A stretch of 21,135 nt of DNA from Conidiobolus incongruus B7586 (Eukaryota; Entomophthoromycota; Entomophthoromycetes; Entomophthorales; Conidiobolaceae), in assembly GCA_000697335.1 (NCBI GenBank), contig JNEM01015011.1:1-21135 (forward strand), in the 5' to 3' direction. The translations under genes were made by a program, and so were the position numbers. Position 1 is the first letter of the stretch. The number at the start of each line of letters is the position of its first letter. This document shows, in pieces, positions 1 to 10,144 of this stretch. Under the pieces are notes generated by a model, which saw only the letters and a program-made list of their open reading frames with translations, did not search any database and had not been told where the DNA came from.

Positions 1-91
1 ATTAATTTTATTTATTTATTAAGATTCATAATTAAGCAAAGATAATAATTATTTAAAATAATAAAATTATTATTATTGTTTTTAATTTATA

Positions 92-315
92 CATTAACCC
101 ACAAAAGTGAGTTATAAAATCAAAAATATATATATATTAATTAATAACTAAAACAATTGTATATATTAGATTACTTGAAATTATAATATATAATTAAAGT
201 ATATTATTTAATAATAAATAAATATATTTAAATATATATAGTAAACTATTAGCAAAAATATTAACCCTTAATATTTAACTAAGGTAAGTTATAAATTTGT
301 AGGTTTTTGAGATAA
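92..315 (+). repeat. Left terminal repeat of the Tc1-like element (IR/DR type)
   Basis: The outer block (92-128) and inner block (249-315) both carry the same core in the same orientation: GTGAGTTATAAA at 107-118 and GTAAGTTATAAA at 284-295. In IR/DR elements such paired sites are the transposase binding sites. The DNA between the blocks is plain AT-rich sequence and pairs poorly with the other end. The site role is inferred from layout. Confidence 0.8.
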
Positions 316-637
316 GGGGATATATTTAACAATATATAACCATATCTTTTTTCTCTCTTTGTTATTATTTTAAATTATATATTATAAATATACTAAATTC
401 TTTTTATTAGTATTATTATACTTAAATCCCTTTCTAAAAAAATCTACTTGTGTATTAATCAACTTTATAAAAAAGATAAATCAACTTGTAATATTGTTAG
501 AATTACTAGTGTTAGCTAGTTTACTATAGTTAAGGTTATAAAGAATAACAATAAAGAAACATTTAAACTTAAACTTAAGTGTGTTAAAATTATAGATGAA
601 TATAATAAGAAGTATATTTATAGGTTAGTTAATATTA

Positions 638-1950
638 GTATAGAAATTAAAAAATGGTAAATTTTTTAATTTCTAATCTTTTAAACATATTATACATTTT
701 GAAAGATTATATATATATAAAATATATAGGAAAATAAATATTTTCAAACTATATATATATATTCAATTTTAATTATTTTTTTATTAAAATATTTTGATTT
801 TAAAATTTACACTTAAATTTAATTATGCTTAAACTAGATTGTAATTATCAAAAGGTTTTTATTTTTGTATCTTTAAAACTTAACTATAAACCCTCTAAAA
901 TCATCTAAAACTTGTAAACAGCTTATAGAGATGGTGCTTTATCTAAAACTACCATATATTGCTGGATTTGTGATTTTAAAGCTAGAAGGGACACTATTCA
1001 AAATTTACCAAAATCTAAAAAACTAATTTCTACTATTACTCTTTCATTTACCAATAGAGTAAAAAAATATATTAAGAAATACCCTTTTATTTCTACTAGA
1101 GAACTATTAAAGCAATTTAATATTAATTATACAAGCATGTTATATTTACTTAAGTTTAAACTTAGATTAATTAATAAAAATGTAAAATAGATACCTTATA
1201 ATTTAACAGAAGCCTAAAAGAAAATTAGAGTAGCTATAGCTAAACTAAACTTATTAAGGTATAACCAAAAACAAAAATTTTTACAGTGAATACTTATAAT
1301 TAATGAATTTTAGATTCTTTTATATAATCCTTTACTTAAAAATAAAACAAGATGTTAGGTTAAGTTAAATTAATCCCCTCTACAAATTCTAATGAATAAA
1401 CACTTTAAATATAAACAAATGTTAATTGTTGTAATAGATTATAATGGTATATGGTTTTTTTATTTAATACCTTAAGGAAAATCAATTAATAGTAAGTTAT
1501 ATATTACTTTTTTAAATAAAACAATTTTTAAATGGTGTTCTCAATATAAATTAAAAACACCTATTATTTTGCATAATAATTACAAAATATATAAAGCTAA
1601 AGCTGTAAAAGATTTTTTATATAAAAAAAATTAGAGGGAGTTACTATATTTAGTATATTCACCTGATTATAATCTATGTGATTATAATTGTTTTAGACAA
1701 TTAAAAAAACAGCTTACAGGAAAAAAAATTCCTGCAAACAAATTAAATTGGTTTGTAAAATATCAAATTTCAGTCTTTAATAAAAAGAACTGTTTTTTAG
1801 GTATTAGAAGCTTACCAAAAGTATAGAAAAGAGTTATTAATAATAAAAGAGGCTATTAATTTTATATTATTCATTAAATTTTATATATTATTTATTAATT
1901 TATTTGTTTAATTTTAATTTTAAAATTGTGCCATTATTTAATTTCTGCAC
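638..1950 (+). mobile_element. Full-length mariner element inserted in the Tc1-like element
   Basis: TA duplications at 636-637 and 1951-1952 flank a 1,313-bp body, the usual mariner size. The roughly 30-bp terminal inverted repeats start GTATAGAAATTAA on the left and GTGCAGAAATTAA on the right (reverse complement). The same ends occur in the copies near 10.1-10.6 kb. A 344-codon transposase frame lies inside. The insertion interrupts the Tc1-like transposase region, so this mariner is the younger of the two. No CpG remains in it. Confidence 0.93.
825..1859 (+). pseudogene. mariner transposase pseudogene (DD34D), frame intact, 11 stops
   Basis: One reading frame of 344 codons runs from ATG 825 to TAA 1857-1859 with no net frameshift, matching the roughly 345 residues of Mos1-type transposases. 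The three catalytic positions fall at codons 160, 251 and 286. The first reads INEF (Asp now Asn). The second reads LHNNY (Asp now Asn). The third is intact in VYSPDYNLCDYNCF, which matches the mariner signature YSPDLAPSDYHLF. Thirty-four residues separate the second and third. I count 11 internal stops. Most sit where related copies or the family have Trp or Gln, so they follow from C-to-T or G-to-A change. At least one, before GKS, is Glu to stop and needs a transversion. Confidence 0.9.
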
Positions 1951-2761
1951 TAATATAAACAAATATAGTATTACTGTAGAAATACAACAAGAACTATAAA
2001 ACTATATAGGAATATTAGTTAACATTGATACTATTATATATACTTTATATTAACATAGATATTACTTATACTTTAAGAAAAAACACCCACAACTAAAAAA
2101 ATCCTATTGTAAAATTAGGTAAGAGTTTAAATATCATTATTAATGTTAAATTAAAATTAATTAAAGTAAAATTATTTAATCTAATGAAATAAAAATATAT
2201 TTTAGTAAATTTAATAGAAAAGCTAGATGCTTTAGAAAAAATATAAAATTATTTTATAACCATCATATTAATTTTACCTAAAAGTATAATAATAGGTTAA
2301 TTATTATTTAGGGATATATATTGTTTTTAGGTGTAAAGTATCTTTATAAAATTAATAGGGGAATTAATATTAAAATGTATTAAAGTATTCTAAACAATAA
2401 ATTGAAAAAAACCATTGAATAATATAGGTTAAATAAATCTAATATTATTTTCCAGCAAGATAATGCCTCTTGTTATATTATAGCTTCTACTACCAAATAA
2501 CTTAAAAATAATAAGATAACAATTATAAAGTAGCCTCTTCAATTTCTTAACTTTAATCTAATTAAACACCTTTAGGATTAATTAAAAAAAGTTATTAAAG
2601 CTTTCCCCCTAACTAAAAATTTAAATCAACTTTAAGAATATGTTTAAGAAGTATAGAACAAGATTAACCCTTTTTAATGTAAGAAGTTAGTTGATTCTAT
2701 ACCCTATAAACTTAAAGAAGTTAGAAAAGCTAAAGGTAAATACATTAAGTTTTAATTTTTT

Positions 2762-2984
2762 TTATCACTAAAAACTTATAAATTTATAACTCACCCTAGG
2801 TAAAATTTAAAGGTTTATATTTTAGTCAATTAATAGCTAAATATCATCATTTAATGATATATATAATTAATAAATATAATAGATTTTAATTATTTAATTT
2901 AGATTTATTTTATTAAATATTAATCAAGTTATTAGTAAAAATATAAGTATTTTTGATTTTATGACTTACTTTTGTAGGTTAGTG
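2762..2984 (-). repeat. Right terminal repeat of the Tc1-like element (IR/DR type)
   Basis: This is the mirror of the left end. The inner block (2762-2829) carries the inverted core at 2783-2794 and the outer block (2948-2984) carries it at 2958-2969. The inner blocks at the two ends match over about 67 bp with scattered, mostly transition, differences. TA follows at 2985-2986. Confidence 0.8.
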
Positions 2985-2986
2985 TA

Positions 2987-5074
2987 TACTTAATATTATT
3001 TCCTTTATTTAATTAATTTTTAGCTAAAATATAAAATACCAATATTATTTTTTAGAAATTTAGTATTGATTTTAAAAAATATATGAGTTTACTAAAATTT
3101 AATAATAAAAAAATATTTTTCTAAGGTATATATCTAATAGTTGTAATATTTCTTAAATTAATTTAAATTATTTATTAATTATCAATCTAAGATATCCTAA
3201 GTAAGATAAATTTTTTATATTATATTTTCCACTATAAATAAACTAAATAATTTCCAATTTTATATTTTGAAACCATTTTTCAATAAAAGATTATTAGTTG
3301 ATTTTTATATATGTTTAATATCTAATTATCTTCAAAATATTATATTTTAGAAAAATATATCTTTATATTTATTATTTTAAGGCTTAGAATTTTTTCATTT
3401 ATAGTTTTATTTATCGAATGAAAATATTTATTAATAATTAAATTATAATAATATAATATAATGAATTAAAAAATTCATTATGATAATTTAATATTTAATA
3501 AAAATTATTAATTTAAAATTATGGTTTATAAAATAATATTTGATATTAATATATAAAAATTCATTTTTGAACCAATATATAATGATATTTCATATTTGAT
3601 ATATGATTGCTTCATGATATATATATATATATTTAATTAGTTATCATATTTATTATTTTGCTAATTTAAGACATATTTGTTTTTCAATCCAATTATATTG
3701 TTATTGTATTTAATATGTTTCATTCAAGCTTAATTAAATCTCAGATTTTTGGCTTAGTTATTATTTAATTTTAATATTATATATAATGTTAAGTTTATCT
3801 TTTTCAACCTATTACTATTATTCTCAATTAAGTATAATAGACTTGGTATCACTTTTATTATAACTCTGAATGTCGCAATTTGATTGTTATTATTATAAAT
3901 CTAATTAGTAAAAGTCCATAAAATTGATTTAATCTATTCTAATTAATTCTATCTTCAATTGCCCAATGGTCTAAAGTAATAAAATATTGTTACTAATATA
4001 GCCTTGTTCTTGATTTCTGAATTATAATTAAAATATTTGACAATTTTATTTAAATTACAACCAATATAATATTTATCTTAACATTAAATATTCAAAACAA
4101 TTCAAATAAACATAATAATAAATACAATCAACAATAAATGGATTTTGGATAAATTATGTGAAAATAAATCGTTATCAATATAAAAATTTGATTTGAAAGT
4201 AAATTAAACACCTATTTTAATTAGCCTGTAGATTTTGGAGCATCTTAAATTAATTACAGTCTTAAGATAAATAATCAAATTATAATATAGATTATATATA
4301 AATGTGACCTTAACAAAGCAAGTGTTTGAATGAAAAGTGCTGATACAGGAATTTTTAGTTTTAATAAATAATTAGCTTTATATAACAATAAAGAGTCAGA
4401 TTTTCTAAAGATATCAGAATCAGAAAATATTTAATATATATAGCGTACTAATATTAAATTGCTAATATTATTTACAAGTAGAGTTATGTAAGTCATAAAG
4501 ATATGATTTTTGATACAAATCGATATTGTCAATTAGTAGTTGATATGAAATTTGAATATTATCTTATTGTTTGTACAGCCAGATGAGGAGGTAGATTATT
4601 AAAAACTTGAGATTTAAAAATTAAGGTAATAATACTCCTAATACAGAAATTGTGGATCATGAACGAATTGGATCATTTTACCTGTTACAAAATTAATTTC
4701 TCAAAATATTATCTAAAAAATAATAATGATTGGAAACATTTGTTTCGTTGTAGCGATAGTATATTTTATGAGATAAAAAATAAGAAAATATCTATCATAA
4801 TTGAAATATAATAGTGTTCCGATTGAATAATATCTAGTATCTATCAAAAATATATAGTCCACTAATTCATAAATGGCAATATACCATTTCTATTAAATGA
4901 TGTAGGATTTCAATTTTGTGTATTGTTTAAATAGAGATGAGGCAAATATAAAGAATATATTAGGTGCATACATTTTTATATTCAAACCATGTATTATAAT
5001 TTATTAATAATTTTATTGATTAAGATTAATCGCTTATTTGTATTATCAAGGTACATGATTTCAGCTCCATGGCA
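2987..5074. other. AT-rich intergenic region, no gene seen
   Basis: This is very AT-rich DNA with short homopolymer runs and a short (AT) tract near 3619-3634. I found no open frame with coding character, no tRNA fold and no terminal repeats. Unlike the transposons it keeps scattered CpG sites, for example near 3416, 3873, 4444 and 4748. The segment just right of 5026 is probably the 3' untranslated region of the lysozyme gene. Confidence 0.6.
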
Positions 5075-5743
5075 TTAACCTCGAGCAAATCTCTGAAGAC
5101 CAGCCATGTCACCATTGAAATTATCAGCATCACCAGGGTTTGGACCATGATCGGCATATTGCCAGAAGGTATGGAATTTCCAGCCAGCAGGTAATGGTCC
5201 AGGTGAACTTCCCCATTTTGCAATCCATAAAGGATTTTTATCACCGAAGGATGCATTGTTTCCGGTACACTGTTTCCACCAGCTTGTAGTAGTGTAGATT
5301 ACTGGATATCTCTTAGTTTTAGCATGGTAGGTATTGCTAAAGTCTCTGATCCAGTTTACCATAGCTGCTTGGGAGAGTCCATGACAACCAGCTTCAAGAT
5401 CAAGAGCACCAGGTAAAGTTCTTCCGTCACCACTCCAACCACCTCCATGAGCGAGGAAGTAGTTAGCCTGAGCAGCACCTGATGAGGCACCAGGACGCGC
5501 AAAGTGATAAGCTCCACGAATAATGCCAACATTAGTAGCACCAGTGTATTGTTTGTTAAATTGTGGGTTTTTATAGTTAGTACTTTCGGTAGCCTTGATA
5601 TAAGCAAATTTAATGCCATTAGCCTTGACTTTCTTCCAATCAATATTTGGTTGATACCCGGATACATCAATTCCTTCGGGCTTGGCTGCAAAAGCAGATC
5701 CAAGTGTCATCAAAATAAATGAGTGAATGATAGCGCTCTTCAT
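5075..5743 (-). CDS. Secreted GH25 lysozyme (N,O-diacetylmuramidase, Chalaropsis type)
   Basis: This 222-residue protein should cleave the beta-1,4 bond between N-acetylmuramic acid and N-acetylglucosamine in bacterial peptidoglycan, outside the cell. Residues 1-19 form a signal peptide (Lys3, hydrophobic core, AFA/A cleavage). The rest is one complete GH25 domain: GIDVSGYQ (Asp26), an IKATES strand (residues 49-54), GAYHFARP (77-84), LDLE (Asp115 and Glu117, the catalytic pair), and FWQYAD with GDADNFNG near the end (Asp207). Cys120 and Cys159 could form the disulfide known in fungal GH25 enzymes. The ATG at 5743 has a good context (AACAATG) and is the only start that gives a signal peptide. 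The gene is a single exon, in contrast to its split neighbours, and much richer in GC than its surroundings. Family assignment is firm; the target bacteria are unknown. Confidence 0.95.
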   Translation of the reverse strand: MKSAIIHSFILMTLGSAFAAKPEGIDVSGYQPNIDWKKVKANGIKFAYIKATESTNYKNPQFNKQYTGATNVGIIRGAYHFARPGASSGAAQANYFLAHGGGWSGDGRTLPGALDLEAGCHGLSQAAMVNWIRDFSNTYHAKTKRYPVIYTTTSWWKQCTGNNASFGDKNPLWIAKWGSSPGPLPAGWKFHTFWQYADHGPNPGDADNFNGDMAGLQRFARG

Positions 5744-8700
5744 TGTTGATGCTAAAATGTTTTAATAGTTATAGAAATATACTTAATTAATCTTCAACTA
5801 ATATAGTCAATATAACTGTTTTCGATAAAATTCTCAACTTATACTTGATTTTAGTGAGTTTGATATTCTCTTAAATTATTATATACTTCCAATTTTCAGT
5901 AAAAATACCCAAAATGAGAATAATTTTAATTTTTCTGGATTTGTTTGATTTTAATTGAAATCAAATTATGCTGAAGATAAAGTTACTTGAAATTTTTTCA
6001 AATTGTATGAATTTAAACAATATTTTAAATCTTTCCTAGAAATTAGTATATTTTCAAAATATATTTTATTAAGAATTTGGTATATTTAAATTATAGTTTA
6101 ATTATTTAATAAAATACTTTAAATTGATATAAAAATCAATTAATATTGATTAAATAGAATACTGAAAAAAAGTAATTTTCACACAAGTTTCTTGGTTACT
6201 AAGTAATCATATAATTTCTGAATTTTAAAATTAATTTATTTGATAAATATATAATGTCACAAATTTTCCAAAAACTTAAGAGATTTAAATTAATCAAATA
6301 TATCCGAATTTTATATATGGAAATGTTATATAAAATCAAAATTTTATAGCATACATACCAATATTACATCATGAAAATCCACACCAAATTCCTGTTCACG
6401 TTAAAAATGAATTAAATTAATTAGTTCATATTAACATTAGTTCTGTTTAGCTGAATTGGAAAAAAATTGATTTTAACGGTGTAACTGATTAGCCTATTGA
6501 TTCAAATTCTGAATATTTTTATGTATAAATGATTTGCAAAATAAATCATCACCAAATTTACATTTTTACCATTTTTCAAGATTATTGATTTAATTTATAT
6601 TATCATAAATGCTTTAAAAATGATAAATATTAAGAAATTTAAGAATTGGCTTTATCGTGTATTATATTATTCAAATTAAATATTGAGTTTCTACAAAATA
6701 GATTTCAATAACTTCACGGCTGAATTATATATCCTTTATACTTTAAAAATTGATCATTACAGGTTGATTTTACAAAAGATTATATAATACATTTAAATAA
6801 TGTTATTAAAACTGTAAATTGTAATAAAATTATCATTTAATAATCATTTTTTTATTTTATGTTTAAATGTGGATGTTTTTCAATAAAAATTAATAATTAA
6901 TTCTGCTTATCGTGTTCCTATTTATAAGATAATATTTGAATTTAATTGAATCAAATATATTAAAATTGAAAATGGCAGGATACATTATAATTTTTATTAT
7001 CAGATATATACTATATATAAAAATTGATTTTAAATTGACTTTATTAGTATCATATTTTATATAATAATACTCTATATATAAGAATTAAAAAATAATAAAA
7101 ATCAAGCTTTTATTATAATATAATTCAATAACAAAGAAAAATTAGTTTTTTTATAACCAATTGTATTACTTTTAACTATATACTATATAAAATAATTATT
7201 TCAAGTATAATTAGAAGTTCAATTTTAAAATATTTTTTATGCCATATTAAATAATTGAAAAATTGAAATACTATATATAATCACTTTTATTTATATAATT
7301 ACCATAATAGATATTAACTGTTATAGTATATTAATTATCTTTAAAAAAAATGAATATTGGATTCAATGATAGTTTATTTTATACTTTATATTAGGATGAA
7401 CATTATTTTTAATCTAATTTATAATAATAAAACTTATATATTATCAAACTATTATAAAATAATAAAAACAAATGCTTTTATATTCTTTATTGGATTTTTA
7501 TATTAAAGATTTAGAAAATATCATATTTTTTTATTTGTTTAATCATAAGTATATATATTTTTATAATATTATTTTGATATAATTAAAATTATAAATTTCA
7601 TAAAAAATTAATTTCTATATTAGATATTTATAATTAGAATATTATAAGCATAGTGGTGATAAAACCAATAAAATACAAAAGAAGACTTAATATAATATCC
7701 ATGTGGCAAGTTAATATATCAATATATAAACTTTATTTAATTTTGTAAACAATTGAGTCAATATAATTATATTAGACTTTATATTAGATAATATCAATAA
7801 AATTTGATTTTGATATAGTTTTAATTTTAATGAGAATAGTGATAAAATATTAAAAGTAATAATTGAAAGGAAAAAAAAGAACAATGTTTACTAGTTAGAT
7901 TAATAATATTTATACAATTAAATTAACTTTAAAAATATAAATTACTTGATTAATTTAGAGTTAAATCAATAATATAAAATTATATATAAGAATACTAAAT
8001 ACTAGTCTCTTAATAATTATAATATTAAATTTGAATTTTTTCAATGATCAATATCTATATAAAATCAATTTTAGATTTTAATTTCAGTATCAGAAATTTC
8101 ATCTAATATATAATAATATCAGTTGATAAAAAAATTTGATATAATATAATTGAATTAAAAGATTTGGAATTTAAATTTATTATTAATAAAAATAATAAAT
8201 TATGCATGAAATTAATCTGACAAATACCAAATAAATCTTGATTATAATATGGACATATTATTTCAAAAGAGTTACAATATATATCATAAATAAACACAAA
8301 ATAAAAATACAATACGAGTAGTAAATAATTTATGTTTATTTACTATTAATTTTCTTTTACTGATTAAAAATTGAAATAAATGAAATAATATTTCAAATTT
8401 GTAGATAAAAATGCTAGTTCATATAAATAATGTTATTGCTATATCAAAATTAAATCTTTGATCATATATTTAAATTTTCAAAATATATTGGAAACTAAGA
8501 TATTAGAAATTTTAAACATAAACATTATGATTCAAATATATTTTCAATAAATTATATTCTTATTATAAACTAATTACCAGAATATTTTTTATTGAGTACT
8601 TAATGTTAAACTATATAAATTTTATTAATACAACCAAGAATAAATCATTCTACAATGCAATACTTAACATTATAATATAATGAATTTTATGTGATATTAT

Positions 8701-9712
8701 TCTTTTATTTTTATTGATTATATGTTTAAAGAATTAGTTTACTGTAAAAAAACTATAACTAATGTTAAATCAAAGAAATGTAAGCAATCTGATAATATTA
8801 AACCTTATATTGAAATTTCGAAAAAGTATATATCTATATCATCAATTAAATTTAATATACTAATGCATATAATTATAATAGTTACTTTTTCTCTTTTTAC
8901 TAATTCATATTTGTTTTGAATACAATTTTGGAATTGATTGTTTCCTCTATTAAGTTTAATTTTAATAAGATAAAGATTTTATGATTTTAGGTATATATAT
9001 TATTTATTCAAGGACCTTTAGCATTTAAATTGCAGACGTTTAGAACGGTATTATAGCTTTTAATTTGAATAATGCTTATTTTGAATATAACAATAATTTA
9101 GAAGTTAGAATTTTCAAAATTGTGATTTTTTTGACATGCTTGCTTTTTAATTTTTATTATCAAACTCGAAATTTAAACATATTTGAATTATGAATTTATT
9201 TTCAGTTATATAAATTTATATTAAGGATCCTTAGAACATTATTAATGAATATTTATTATAATAAAACTGAGTTTAACTAAAGTTTGTTGACTCATTGTTG
9301 AAAGAATTAATTGGTATAGTCCTTGTTCTGTTTTGTTCAAATTATTTCAAAATTAATTTTGGATGGTTTATTTCTCAAAATATAACTGCAGTATCTTATA
9401 AATATATGGAGCTATTGAAAAGACATTGTGATAAGTGCTGAATAAATTGATTAATGACTTTGCAGTAAAAGATTTTGGGATTAAAGATATGATTCCTTTT
9501 AAAAATATATATTAGCTCCATTATAATAAATCATCAGTCATTTTAATAATAGCATTATACCTATAATAATTTATATTAATAATTATTATATTCATAAATT
9601 AATGTAGATTGATTTAAATTTTTTAAAAGAGAGCTATTTACTAATAATTGTAAATCATTCTTATTTTATTTACCTATACAACTATTCAAATAAAATATTT
9701 GTTAAAATAAAT
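5744..9712. other. AT-rich intergenic region of about 4 kb, no gene seen
   Basis: There is no open frame with coding character. The short frames near 8103-8312 and 8722-8919 are made of Ile, Asn, Lys, Tyr and Phe, as expected by chance in such AT-rich DNA, and show no domain or conserved motif. The first few hundred bases should hold the lysozyme promoter, but I see no clear element. CpG is sparse here but present, for example near 5822, 6304, 6654 and 9037. Confidence 0.6.
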
Positions 9713-10135
9713 TTAAATTGATACAATCCAGAACCCTATAACTAAAGTTATAACAACCAAATTGGAAGAAAATATAAAATATGGCGACTTGATAATATAA
9801 CATTGTTTGTTAGCTGCCGACCGCTGATTGCTGGAGCCCACATTAGAATTATTACCGGGAAAACCCGTTTGAATGGCAGATCCTTGTTTCTGCAAACTGG
9901 CGACAAACCCATTGAAGCCAGATGAAAAATTACCATTGGAGGTTTGACTTGGTGTAGAATTAGTGAATGTCGAATTTTTATTACTGTTGAAAAAACTTCC
10001 AAGACTACTTGCTATATTATTGAAATAACACTTTAATTGGCATGTTAGACCTTTGCTTTGGCACTTTGTTTTACAGTCTGTTGTGATTATGGGTGTGGTT
10101 AAAGTAGTTAACATTAAAAAAGATTTTAATTTCAT
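9713..10135 (-). CDS. Small secreted, Cys-containing, Asn/Ser/Thr-rich protein, possibly GPI-anchored; no family recognised
   Basis: I do not recognise this 140-residue protein. Residues 1-19 look like a signal peptide (MKLK, then a hydrophobic Leu/Thr/Ile stretch). Four cysteines follow in a tight cluster, C21-x3-C25-x6-C32-x3-C36, with a fifth at 112. Residues 50-108 form a low-complexity Asn/Ser/Thr/Gly linker with N-glycosylation sequons at Asn54, Asn59, Asn69 and Asn95. The C-terminus ends in a hydrophobic segment (about 119-140, with LVVITLVIGFWIV at its core) and almost no tail, as in GPI-anchor signals. A single-pass membrane anchor is the alternative. The ATG at 10135 gives the signal peptide. 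A mariner remnant lies nine bases upstream, so the leader or promoter must lie in or beyond it. Base composition is more coding-like than the flanks. Existence as a gene is likely, not proven. Confidence 0.7.
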   Translation of the reverse strand: MKLKSFLMLTTLTTPIITTDCKTKCQSKGLTCQLKCYFNNIASSLGSFFNSNKNSTFTNSTPSQTSNGNFSSGFNGFVASLQKQGSAIQTGFPGNNSNVGSSNQRSAANKQCYIIKSPYFIFSSNLVVITLVIGFWIVSI

Positions 10136-10144
10136 ATTTTATTA

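Larger units (their letters stand above)
424..2755 (+). pseudogene. Tc1-like transposase remnant (DD34E), split by a mariner
   Basis: The N-terminal part lies left of the mariner (about 424-635) and includes a helix-turn-helix-like run reading STCNIVRITSVS. The C-terminal part follows from 1953 to a TAA at 2753-2755. QQDNASCY (Asp codon 2459-2461) matches the Tc1 motif QQDNAPCH. Downstream, at 2531-2566, the canonical W-P-P-Q-S-P-D-L-N-P-I-E signature reads stop-P-L-Q-F-L-N-F-N-L-I-K. Every difference there is a single C-to-T or G-to-A change, including the catalytic Glu now Lys. Exactly 34 residues separate the Asp from that position. The start codon is not identifiable. Many in-frame stops (TAA and TAG at Gln- and Trp-type positions) make it a clear pseudogene. 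Confidence 0.85.
92..2984 (+). mobile_element. Tc1-like DNA transposon, decayed, interrupted by a mariner
   Basis: The ends form an inverted repeat: 92-128 (begins CATTAACCCACAAAAGTGAG) matches the reverse complement of 2948-2984. A TA dinucleotide lies outside each end (90-91 and 2985-2986), the target duplication used by Tc1/mariner elements. Without the 1,313-bp mariner and its duplicated TA, the element is about 1.58 kb, normal for Tc1 relatives. A second inverted pair (249-315 with 2762-2829) gives an IR/DR arrangement like that of Sleeping Beauty-type elements. The interior encodes a Tc1-type transposase with a recognisable DD34E region, now full of stops. No CpG was seen anywhere in the element. 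It is certainly non-autonomous now. Confidence 0.9.

Noticed and set aside
638-1950. Altered genetic code reading TAG/TAA/TGA as sense
   Set aside because: Stops in the transposases fall at Trp, Gln and Glu positions without a consistent meaning, and EXO70, GH25, the hydrolase and eS6 contain no internal stops. Mutational decay explains it better.
3619-3634. Short (AT) run as a functional element
   Set aside because: Too short and too common in this sequence to be meaningful.
4490-4650. Possible fossil of a Ty1/copia-like reverse transcriptase, plus strand
   Set aside because: A short stretch faintly resembles the copia segment around YxxLVG...TRPD, but it is brief and decayed, and no terminal repeats or other parts are visible nearby. 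Chance similarity in AT-rich DNA cannot be excluded.
8103-8312. 69-codon open frame, minus strand
   Set aside because: Same chance-like composition and no recognisable domain. Neighbouring DNA has the same base make-up.
8722-8919. 65-codon open frame, plus strand
   Set aside because: Composition (Ile, Lys, Ser, Asn, Tyr) is what AT-rich non-coding DNA gives by chance. There is no motif, no splice partner and no rise in GC.
9430-9520. Possible fossil of a Ty1/copia-like reverse transcriptase, plus strand
   Set aside because: A run resembling the copia F-x-M-K-D-L-G region is visible, but it is only about 20 codons long with nothing supporting it on either side. Too weak to annotate.
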